Program-made: the position numbers and the translations under genes
Assembly: GCA_020086605.1 (NCBI GenBank)
Contig: JACBWW010000004.1
Location: forward strand, 46,748,141 to 46,812,140
Direction: 5' to 3'
Length of the DNA: 64,000 nt
DNA from: Lanius collurio
Taxonomy: Eukaryota > Chordata > Aves > Passeriformes > Laniidae
Shown: in pieces, positions 24,501-36,500 of the stretch
Numbering within the stretch: the first letter of the stretch is position 1
Layout of the letters: each line of letters starts with the position of its first letter
Notes under the pieces: generated by a model
What the model saw: only the letters and a program-made list of their open reading frames with translations
Databases searched by the model: none
What the model was told of the DNA's origin: nothing

Positions 24501-27500
24501 CAGTGTTTGCACTCTTTTACCTACTGTGACATTTGCTGTTGCAGGAGATATGAAAATATACTCAAACCTTTCAATTTTTCCCAGTAATTGATTCTGTTTC
24601 ATAACACACAAGACATATCTGTCAGCCTGTTATCTGGCTTTTATGTGCTGAAATGTTTCTTCCTGTGGGTGAGTTTTAGAAAACGTGTCAGTCGCACTAT
24701 TTCTTTAGAGACTTACTCCATCATATCCCTGTAATGTGGATGACACGGACCATGCAGTAGTACCTTAGATTATAACAAGGAATGGATACCTAGAGGAGAT
24801 GCATACATTCAGCAGTGTGTGTCCACAGGGTGTGTACACACACAGACTGTAGTTACACAGTAGTGCACACTACCTGCAGTTAGAGAAAGACTCCTGTGAT
24901 CATACCATGTTTGGGCTGAAGTCAGATGAGTTGCCTGAACCCTGCAGTTCAGTGTGGAATGGTCACTTGTCCATCTCCCAGGGAGCAAATACTGTAAATG
25001 TGGTAAGGATAGTAAATACTGTGATTAGTTTTGCTGTAAGGTCAGTTTTTAATATGACACATGCAGATTTAGTACTGAAATTCCATGGAGAAAACAAGTG
25101 AGAGATGGGTTACATGTTTTATGTGGGTTTTTTCCCTTTTAAATTTCTTTTCCTCCTAACTATTGTGTTTAATTTGTTGTTTAAATCTTAAATTCTCTCC
25201 TTGTTTTTAATGGTTATTTCAGATGTCACAATGCTTTAGTGAACTTAACATGCTTATTTATATCTCTGAATAAGACATTTTTAAATACTGTATATAGATT
25301 TATGTTTTTAAATGTTTTAATTTTTTTTTTCCTTAGAAAATAAAAATAAGTGAGTGAATGGACATTCCTTAGGTTTTCAGGAGGAAAGTTTGGCTGATTA
25401 GGATCTAGAATGCTAGTCTAGGCTGGCAAGTACTTTATACTATTTGGACAATCAAAACCACAGACAGTAAAATGCAAGAATCTCTTCTATACAACTAGAG
25501 CCAACTTTAAATGCTAAGAAATCTTATGAAAAAATTCTAAAACTTGGGAGACAAACACAAAAATGTTTGTCTAAAAATAATTATTTAATCTTTCAGAATA
25601 TTTTCAAAAGGCAGACTTTAGGTTGCTTAAACTTCTACTAGTTGCTTTCTATTTAGAAACCAATTTTCATGCTTTTCTTTGTGATTGAGAGACATTAAGA
25701 AAAAAAGGAAAACCAAGATCACGAACTGAATAACTGAGATAGTCAAATATTTCTAGAAGCGGTGTTCTATGGCAAAAAATAAAATTACAGAAGCTGTCAG
25801 AAACTATGGTTATTTTACGCTGTTTGATTTCTAAGAAAATGAAGTTCCAAAATTTTCTCAGTTTTTGGCAGTTAAGGTCCTGATAATGACAAACACCACA
25901 GTCTTAAGAGGCATGCATCATCATTACTGTTCATCTCTTTCAATGTAGTATTTGAGCCTGTCGATGAGGTGTTTCCCCCTTACTCTGATTTGCTCACAGT
26001 GCCAGTACTGGAAAAAGGCAAGTGACCCAAACTGTGACAGTGAGAGGTACACGCTCTACATGGAGTGGGCCCGTTTCTTGCGCTTCTACAAAGAGCAGCC
26101 CTTGGACCTTATCAGGTACAGCCCAGCCTGGGGGTTGTTATGTTTCCTTGGTTTTCACTGTGTAAATTGATTTGTAACCTGCTCCTGCTAGGAAATTTTC
26201 ACCACTTTTAAGATCCAATGATATTAAAATAATACATATTATATTATTATAAATATTATATATAATGGATATTAACTGGGCACTATGTCCTGGGAGGACA
26301 TGGCACAGTTTTCTACTGAGAACTGGAAAAATGCTTTATTTCAAATCAAGTCTCTTTCCATCTAGCCAGTCCTCCTGCGGTCAAGTATATTACAGATAAT
26401 TCAGCTGTAAAGAAGCACATACATGGAATATCTCAGATTTGTTTACTCAATCTCTGCAAAAAAAATTGTTAAAGATTTATTTGAAATGTGGAAATTTCAA
26501 CACAGACTTGAAAAAATACTGATAAAATCAGCTTGGAAGCTTGATTCTTAATTCTAACCCCAAATTTAAACTCACTTAAGACCTCTTTGATTCAGCTGAT
26601 ATGATACAATGGAATGTTGCTTTGTTCCCAGGTTACAGTTCCCTGTTTGTCACACAACTGGTTGTATTTCTGTGCATTACCTATTTGTTTTAACCCTATA
26701 GTCAGAACTGTTGTGCTGATTCATTTGTGTAACTCGTTGGAAAAATCAGAAAGTAAATCTTCACTTCCACTATCTGTAGAAAAGAGGAAGAGTGATTTTC
26801 AAGTCAGACTTTCTGCTAGGAGGAAAAAAGGGACAAAAGAGACTGTATATCCTGATAATTCACCTTGTTCATGCGCCTTGAGTAACTTCTTGTGGCCAGC
26901 TTCAGACCTCATTTTCCACAGTACTTCAGTGCATTTACTCTTCTGTTAAAAGAGATTTTTGCCCATTATTTCACTTTTACTCTGGCCAGTTTGCTCTATT
27001 ACAGTTTTAAATTTTGCTTGGTGGTCCTGTTAATTGCCTTTTTTTTTTTTATTTAGAAAGTACTATGGTGAGAAGATTGGAATCTATTTTGCCTGGCTAG
27101 GATTTTACACTGAGATGTTATTCCTTGCAGCAGTTGTTGGCTTAATCTGTTTTCTTTATGGCTTGTTTACAATGGATGAAAATATGAGCAGGTGAGTATA
27201 ATGTTGAAAATCTCCTGGGCAAAAGCTAAGCAATGTGAAAATTTTATTCTTGCAAAAAAAATTTTGTTCTTGTTAATCAATAGGTAACAAGCTTTTAAAG
27301 CTTGTCAGAGCAGACAAGTTTGTTCTTCAGCTGTCTATTGACTGAAAAGGTGGTGGACCACTCATGCAGAACTTGTGACTATCAATTAGTAAGACTCAAC
27401 TTGTAGGTGAAAAGCAATATTTTGTTGGTCATAGCTTTATTGGAGAACCTGCAACATGTGAAGTCCTAAGAATATCCCTTAGATCTCTCAAAATTGTTTG

Positions 27501-30500
27501 TGTGTTTATTGTTGCCTTAAGCTTGTCTGTTTAATCTATCTTGCAGAGCAGTCTCACCTTTTTTATGTAGGTCATCATTTGTACTAACCAAAAGCGTGAG
27601 TAAAACAGATCAGCATGGTTCTCCCATCAAAGAGGGATTCAGTATCTTAGAAGCCATAGTTTTGTTTTTTTTTTAAATAAGCACAGTATTTGTTTTATCA
27701 GAAGTCCAAAGACTTGTTGTATTCAGGGATTGGGGTGGGGAGAGAAAAAGAGGGTTGACTTCACTGCTTGCTGTTTTCTATAAGAAGACTTCCCTAAAAT
27801 TTTGAGTTTTAACCATAAAAGACGAGTAACAGATTAAAATTCTCATCTATTCTGTTGAATAATGTAATTTTGAGACTTGTATTTTAGCTAGGTTAAGAAT
27901 TCATCTGGGAATACTGCTATACATACTGAGATTTCTCTGGATACTAAAGGACTATAATAGGATTGTAAACTTCACCCACTGTCATTAAATAGAAGTAGCA
28001 AATTTTACTCCAGATATCAAAGCTGAAGTGGTATCTGTGCTTTTAGAAAAGGTGTTTTAATGTCATTGCTAACCTGATGAGAAATAACATGGTTTATATC
28101 TTGCCTGAAAGCAGTGCATGTGCAGTACAGCTCCTGACAGACTCCTGATTCATTGCTGATGGAGCCAAAAAGCCCAAACCAAGGGAATTGTAAATTCTAC
28201 TCCTTGTAGCAGCTGCTTCATTTTTGGCTTGCCCTGACCATCCACAGTTTAACACGAATGAATATGACAAGATGTGGCATCTTTGCTGTGCAGCTGCAAA
28301 TATTGAGCTTTGAACAAATGAAGCTCCTATTTATTTTTAAATATATTTCATATAACAGCTTTTAAGATGCTGTGGAAACAGATGCTTTACAATGTTTTCC
28401 TCCTTAGCAAAGAAATCTGTGACCCTGCAATTGGAGGAGAGATCATCATGTGCCCACTTTGTGACCAAGAGTGTGAATACTGGAGACTGAACACCACCTG
28501 CGAGTCCTCACAGGTCTGTAGCTGGTTCTGCAGCCACTTGTCATTTTTGTTAATCCTGAAAACTGTCTTGGTCCTGACCTGTTCCTCGGTATTCTGTTGC
28601 AGTATTCCCATTTGTTTGACAACGTGGCAACTCTTTTTTTTGCTATTTTCATGGGCATATGGGGTGAGTACATTTGATAAGATCTTGGCCAAGCTGCTGA
28701 GGGACGTTGGATGAGGTGGGAAGGAGGGGAATAAAGGCTTCACCTTAGTATCCTGCCTCAGATGCAAAAGTGATGAAGGATTGAAAAAAATTTAAAGTTA
28801 CAGAGGAATTAAGACTTAAAAAAACCCAAAGAAAATCCAGCATGCATCTAGGATACTGTAAGAATATCTTAAGTATTGTGTACTTTTATCTTCTAACATT
28901 TGATTCTTTCCTAGTAACCAGAGGGGTCCAACCTTACGCAGCCCATAAAAAGAGTCCTCTCTGCTAAGCCCTGCACCTCATCAGTATCCCTGTGAGGGAG
29001 TGGGGAGCTTTGTGTCCTGTCACTGGATGGTGGTCCATCACTTCCACTCTATTAGCTGTACTTTTGGGATGAGAAGATTTGTTGGGTTCTACTCCAGTGA
29101 ACTTTCTGCATTGTAGTATGTTCAGATGATGTAGAAATTGGTGGATTTCTAGCCTCTATAGTCATAGTTTCACACCAATGATACTTCTTCAGACTTTTAA
29201 GTTCATATAGTATTGAATACATGTTATTTTCTTCAACTCCTTCATTCTGCATTCAGGATAGCATAGTTACTGTCTTTTATTTCCTTAAATAGATTTCTCT
29301 TTTTTCATACTGTTTGTATGAAATATGTTTAAATGTTCAACTTGTATATAGATATTTCATTAACTCAAAAAGATTCTTGTTTGCTAATAGAAAACCCGTG
29401 TATTTGTTATCATATAAGATTTTTGTTGTATGGCTGTTTTACTAAACTTTTCTTTGTTTCTAAGAACTAGCATTTGCATGACATGGATTAGTCATTCAGG
29501 AAGTACCAGCCACAAAGAGTTTAGAACTGCAGAAGAAAAGCTTTCCTGTGTTTGTCTAAACCATAAAACGTCTCCAGTTCCAATAATAATAATCAGATTA
29601 CAAAATGTTTACATTTTGAAGTAGTTTATAAAGGGCTCTTAAAATGTTATATAGTATTATAAATTTTATAGTTGTTTATATATGAAATCAGTTCCCTCTA
29701 GCATCTTAAAAATTCTTAAGCCAGCCCAACTCTTGATAATATGAAAATCTACAGATGTTCCATCTTTAAAATAACCATTATATCAAATAAGCATCAAAAA
29801 AGCAACAGAAATCTTTGAACATACTACTTGAAAACTGTTCTGCTTATTTGTTCTAATAGTTATTTATGTGCTATAGGTTTATACACAGCAATTAGTTGAA
29901 TTATTAGGTTCTTTTCCTAATTCATATTGCTTTATGCATATGCAGTGTAGTTAAAGTGTAATTGAACATGGTCATCATAACCATGGAAACACACATATCT
30001 TGTCTTGGCATCTTCCTTGTCATCCACTTCTGGAATTCAATTAGCTAATAAACCACTGGATCCATATTGTGATCTGATCTGTGAACTATAGTAGGTAGTC
30101 AGTAAAAATAGTTGAGTCACACTGTAAGGATAAATAATAAACCACAGAAAAGAAGCCAGTGCAGATGTTTAACTTGGTTCAGGAACTTGTTCATGTTTTC
30201 CTTGACACTATTTTAACATTTTCAAATTGTAGTTACACTTTTCTTGGAGTTTTGGAAGAGGCGGCAAGCTAGACTGAAATATGAATGGGATTTGGTTGAT
30301 TTTGAAGAGGAACAGCAACAGCTCCAGCTGAGGCCTGAATATGAGGCAAAATGTACCCAAAAGAAGAGGAATCCTGTAACTCAGGTAATGAACATGCTGC
30401 GTTGACATGTGTGCAAATTCAGTTGTATGCTGAAAGTTTCGTAACATAGAAATGGATATATTAAATCAGAAAAATGAAGGAAAAGTTTATGGTTTTGACA

Positions 30501-33500
30501 CCATTTTTACAGCATCTTTCACAATTCAGGATAGCAGTCTCTAAAACCTTCATGCCTTTAAAACCACTCTTTCTTGCCCCTATACAACATATGAAGAAGC
30601 AGTCACCATGATCTAAAGTAGTAAGTTGGTCTAGCTGTGGTTTTGCTGCTGATACACAGCCACTTTGTTTTGGGAACACCAGAGAGATGAAGGTTGCTGA
30701 GGTTCTTTCTCTGAAATCTAATTGAGATATGATTCGTGACCCTATTTAACTCTGTTAAACACTCTATATAAATATTAGATGTTAATTGTTGTAATTTAAA
30801 TTTTTTTAAAGAAGAGTTATTTGATGAATTTAAGGATCAGCTGGTTGCATTCCAACGCATCTACTACACCCATTTGATGTATTTTAAAATCATTTCTTCC
30901 CTTTCATAGAATTGCATATAAATAGCTTATTGTCGCTAGTCCTAAGTATACTTACATAGCACAGTCTTCAGAAAAGAAATAGAAGCTTAACCAGAATGTG
31001 GGAAGAGTCTTTGTTCTATAAACAGTAGCTCTGTCTTTCAGAGCTTGTCTCATTAGGAAATACATACACTAATCTTATTTCTCATGAGAGGGTTTTCCCC
31101 CTTCCACACACGCAGCATTAATGCTGCTGTTGTAACTAGTGCTGAGTACATTGCACAGAGCTCTTTGATAACAGCACACTACATGTAAGAGTGTACCTTT
31201 GCTGAAGCATTAATTTCTGCATGTTCAGGAAAACAGGTTCAGGTAAATCAATTTCCATTAGTTAGCTCTACTAATTGAAAACATGTGCCTGCCAGTTATG
31301 TGTTATTTGCTGGTTTGCATCCCTTTGTATGCTCTGCCTCAAAACCCCCCTCTTCTGTGGCTATACAGAGCCCAAGCCCTGCCCGACTGCAGTGGTTGTG
31401 CTGCAGCTGAGGGAAAAAGCAGGGAGGTGCTGGCCCCTGTGTGCTCTGCAAGGGAGAGTGATCAGGTTGGGACAGGGTGGTAATGGGATGACTGGTTGGC
31501 AGTGGTTGTGTACAGCATGGACCAAAACCTGCAGCCAGGTGAAGTGAATCAGCAGTACCAAACCACAAAGGCTTAGGTATGCTTGTATAGCTGTCCTGAG
31601 GGAAAAGACTGTTCTCTCTCTAAATTAATCCAGATCTCATAAGTGAGATAGGGGTTTTTGAACTTTATTTAGGAAATAGAAATGGACTGTAATACACTTC
31701 TCTTATCTCAGTGTGAGATACTGCACTCCTTTGTACTTTCGAAGTATGCATTAACAATTGCCATAAAAATTCGACAACTGTACAAGCCTTTATTCTGTGA
31801 CACTTCAATTTACTGTCACAGTGGTTTTTCAGAAGCTTTTTTGCAGTAGGGTTCATCAGTGATCCTTATCAGTACCCAATTATAGGCTAACCTGTACAGG
31901 TAATAGTAGTGTAATTTCTCCTGTTAGAGCATGTGCTATACTGAACATGTGAAAGGACAGTGCTTTCAAATAAGTTAATTCTGCAGTACCCAATAAGGTT
32001 ATGTGGGTACAGGACAATGATGTTTTTGTGTCCCAGAGCTGGTTTTGCTTCACTTAGAAAATTATTTCATCCTTATTCATTACTCAAAATTCTAAGTGTA
32101 CTAAAACTGAAATTGCCAGTCTTGGGGCTATTATTAATTTATTTATTCATGGTGCTAAACTGTCTTAACTAGATCACAGCTAAAATCTGGGCTTGCTGAT
32201 CACAGTAGAATTCTAATTTGCATAAATAATGAAGCATTCGATTCAAACTTAGGCTCTGTCATTGCACATTACTGCCTACATTACATTTGGGANAATTGAG
32301 GACAGGACACCTTGTACTGACACTTTCAAAAGAACATTTTCTCAATTAATTGTTGTGGGTTGATGCTACCACTTTCATGCATAACAGTGGATGATTAACT
32401 GCTGGAAATCATTAAATAGGTCAGCCCAGTTTAAAAAAAAAAGCTGTCTTTGCATCTTTAGCTGCTGGGAATTTCACAGAAACACTGCAAAGACTTTTTT
32501 TGTTCCTCATTTGAAAGGGGAACATTATTCTCAGTGCAGCTAGCTGCCTTAGGGCCTCTTCTTTTCTTGTTCCAAAGCATATTCTTAGCTGATGCCAGTG
32601 GAAATTTTAAGTATGGGAAGAGTGCCAAATATGCTGTAAGGATGGGTACTGCAGACATGAGAGCTACGAACTGGCTAGAGGAGAATCCCTTCAGCTTTAG
32701 TCTTGGACTGATCAGTGCTTCTGTTCAGTCTGTTAGACCAGCAGAGGGAGTGTGGGCAAGGGAATACGGGTTTTCAAAGGTAACATGAGCATGTCAGCAT
32801 ATAACAGTAGTTTACAAAACCTGAGAAACTGAAACTAGAACTGAAGCTTAGCTAAATCTAAAGAACACTTTAAAGAAGTTCGTATTTGGCTAATAGAAGC
32901 ATACATTTTGTTGAAAAATGAATCTTTGTATTGTTTTTATTTCTGCAGAAATAGTTTTAAGTGTTCTAGAGATGCATAGAGTAATTATAACTTTAATTTG
33001 ATACGGAGCCGTGGTCTTGTGAAATTAACACGCTCAGAACAATCACTGGTGCCAGCCAGGTCCTTGCTCTTCCAGAATCAGAACTGAACCACTATTGTCC
33101 CAGGGCTGCTAAGCTAGTAGGAATTCAGTTGCTTGTCTAAGGTGAAGAATTTACCACTGAAATAATAGAAGAGTGAATGACTGGTGTATGGGAATTTGTT
33201 TTTATGCATTACTTAAACCAGATGAAACATTCTGTTTCCTTTATTTGAAATATAGTGGCAGTATTGGCTGTGGCCCAAGAATGACCACATTCTGTATGGA
33301 GATATTCAATTTTGGTAACAACTGAAAGGATCATTGTATATTTTATTTGCAATTCTTAAACTAATGTTAGGACTAGTGTCAGTGGAACTATTGCATATAG
33401 AATTGGTATGAATGTTTTGATAAATCAGTAAGAATAGGTGGAGGTGTGTGGCTGATCGGTACAAACTGCAAGAGAACAAAACTGGCCTTAAGGTAATTGA

Positions 33501-36500
33501 GAAGTTTGATGGATGAATAATTCCCAGTTCCCCTACAGTTACACACCAGTCATATGAGAACTGCACCACCCTGAAAGGATTGGTATCCAGCACTGCTGGC
33601 ATCATTACAGAGGACCCAAATGGCCATTCCTATGGGTGCTGCTGAATGGCAGCCTGAAGGGACTGGAGAAGTCTTGGGGCTGGGGCTGATAGTCACTTAG
33701 CTCAGGCCAGGCCTGAAGATGACTTGAGTAGCCTGGCAGAAGTTTGCCATTTGTCTGCTAGTGCTAGATCCCGTGATTCTGAGGATACTTTTGGAAAAGC
33801 AGATTTTGACACTTTCTTTTTCTCCCTTGCAGTCATTCAGTTTGGATTCATCACCCTCTTCGTGGCATCCTTTCCCCTAGCTCCCCTTCTTGCTCTGATG
33901 AATAATATCCTGGAGATTCGAGTAGACTCCTGGAAATTAACCACTCAGTACAGAAGACCTGTGGCTGCAAAAGCACATAGCATAGGAGTGTGGCAGGAAA
34001 TCCTGAACGGGATGGCCATCCTGTCTGTTGTCACTAACGTAAGTATGTTAGCTGTGCTACATCAACGCTGATTCTTCCATGTGCTCAAAATGTGAAAAAT
34101 TAAAAACCAGCTGATGCTTATTCTCCTTCATCAACCCTGTATCATGTTAACCTACAAAGATACCATCAAACCATTTAAGTGGTCTGGCTTGTCTGTATGT
34201 TGGCGGTGTGCAGCTCCTGATCCACATTTTATTGGCCATAATCTTTCATTCAGTTGTCTGTGTTTTCCAGCCTTTTGGAATGGCATAAGCCAGTACGAAG
34301 CTTAGTCTGATGAAGCACCCTGGTTGCCCAGAGGGAACTGTAGGGAACAGGAAAGGTGGTTGAATTCTGTGGGTCAGATGCATTTTTGTCCTTGTCACTG
34401 TGAGGCCTGTTCTGTGGGAATTCTGCTCAGTCAGCTGCTTCTGGAGCCCCCTGTGGGAGCAGTGGCTCCAAGTAGATTTTATAAGCTGGTAACTAAATGC
34501 TATGCCAGTATTTCATTGGAAGCATATGTAAAGCAGACTACTGAGCAAAAGAGATGCCTCTTTTTAGTGTGTCTTAGGCAACAAACCCACTTGCAGTTAC
34601 TGCCAACATAGTATGATACCCCCAGCACCTTAAGTATCTCGAACTTCAAGGCAAAATGTGCAGAAGCTGCACTCAGCATCTTTTACCCAGGTGAAGTGCC
34701 CTAATCATGCTTCTCATCCTTTCTTAAAAGATTCTGGGTAATGCCAGAGTCACAGAACCACAACCCCTTTATAAATCTGCTCACAAATTTTGTATGTCAC
34801 TTTCTTAATTTTTTTTTTCCAATTCTTTTTCAGGCCTTTATTGTTGCATTCACATCAGATATGATCCCTCGTTTAGTTTACTACTATGCTTATTCTGAAA
34901 ATGAAGACTCACCTATGTCTGGATACATAAACAACAGTTTGTCAGTGTTTCTAATCTCAGATTTTCCTGAGAGAAATGAACCTAAAGGGAATCCAGAAAA
35001 CTTTGTCATATGCAGGTTGGTGTAATAATAATTATTTTATCATTTTGTTTAGAATACAGCATAAAAAAACAATGCAGATCTAAGTAGTCCATTAGAAAAT
35101 AAAATTGTCATTCTCATCATTCTGAAGCGTGAGAGATAATATTTAGGATATCGACAAGGTAACGCTTGAGGTGGTAAGAGATCAAGCCAATAACAAAAAC
35201 AATCACCTCAAAAAAAGTCACCACTAAGAGTCTCATTGCTAATGTGCATTTTACTTTTTCTTCATTCAATTTTTTGTTGACTTAATTACACTACTGATTT
35301 TTGAGTGAAGAAGGAAATTTATATCCCTGAAGTTGCGAACTGCAGCCTGTATTTTCAAAGATTTTTAGGCTGCATAAGTGGACAAGGAAGCAGAAAAAAG
35401 GGGATGTTTAGATTCCAAAGCTGAAAATTAGATACAGTATTTTAAATCAATCCTTATTTTGCTTGATTGAACCAAGAATCAGACCTGTCCTGCTTTCATT
35501 TGAAAAGTAGTCCTTTCTTGCTAGTAGAAGCGTTGGAGATTCTAGAATAGTTGGAATTTGGAACGGGTGAAAGAAAAGTATTGATTTGATAAAAAAAAAT
35601 CTCAAAGCAAACAAAAAAATCCCCAAACCAACCACTCCAGCACAGAAACAGCTACATTTATTTGGTGGTTTAGAACATGTACTCAAGTCTGTCCTTTAAT
35701 GAAACCCTGCATCTGTCCAGTCCGTAATCTCTTCATGTCTGTCACATTTATTCAATCCGTGCCCGTTACCCTGTGATACATCCCATCACTCTGTCTTTAT
35801 TATTTGATCATTGCCTGAAAAACAAGTAACCTGTGTACCAAATTTCACATTGTGCATCCTCATCTCTGCTCTGTTGCTGTGTTTGTGAGGGTCCTTAAGC
35901 AAACACAAAGATAGAAACAAATTGAGAGGCAACCTTTTTCTGCAAAAGGAAACAGACCATTTAAAACAAGAAAAGGTTCCTTAAGTGACAGCTGTACTTG
36001 CTTGTAAGTGTCACTAAGCTTGTAGTCTGTCCCAGGCTAACTGTGACATTTCACCTTTGCATGTCTGTCATTCCAACAGGTACAGAGACTATCGATATCC
36101 TCCAGATCATGAGAGGAAATACTTACACACTATGCAGTTCTGGCACATTCTTGCTGCAAAACTGGCCTTTATAATTATTATGGAGGTATGTTCCCTACAA
36201 AATTTCCTTCTGACACTGGTACCTAGTGATTCTCTAGATTGCTACTAATGTTACAGAAAACAAAATTGCTGGGAGTATAAAATAATTTGTTCCCTAGGTA
36301 ATACCAAGTACTCATGTCCTAAATGATTACTATTACTGGGCCTTTTAACTTCAGTGAGCTGACCTTAGAGTAGAAGCAGTGAAAATGGCTGAGGAGACTG
36401 TTAATGTTGATCAAAATAATAAGCAAAATAAAAAAAGTCTTTATGGCAGTGAAAGAGATGAAAGCCACCAGGACTAGCACTTCCACTCGTCTTGCTTTCA

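Noticed and set aside
31275..31568. Overlapping 66-90 codon frames on both strands in the ANO5 hole
   Set aside because: Checked as possible missing ANO5 exons. The translations contain no anoctamin motif and there are no suitable splice borders.
32737..32750. CTCF-like CCAGCAGAGGGAGT
   Set aside because: It misses the invariant C of GGC in the core, so the match is too weak to list.
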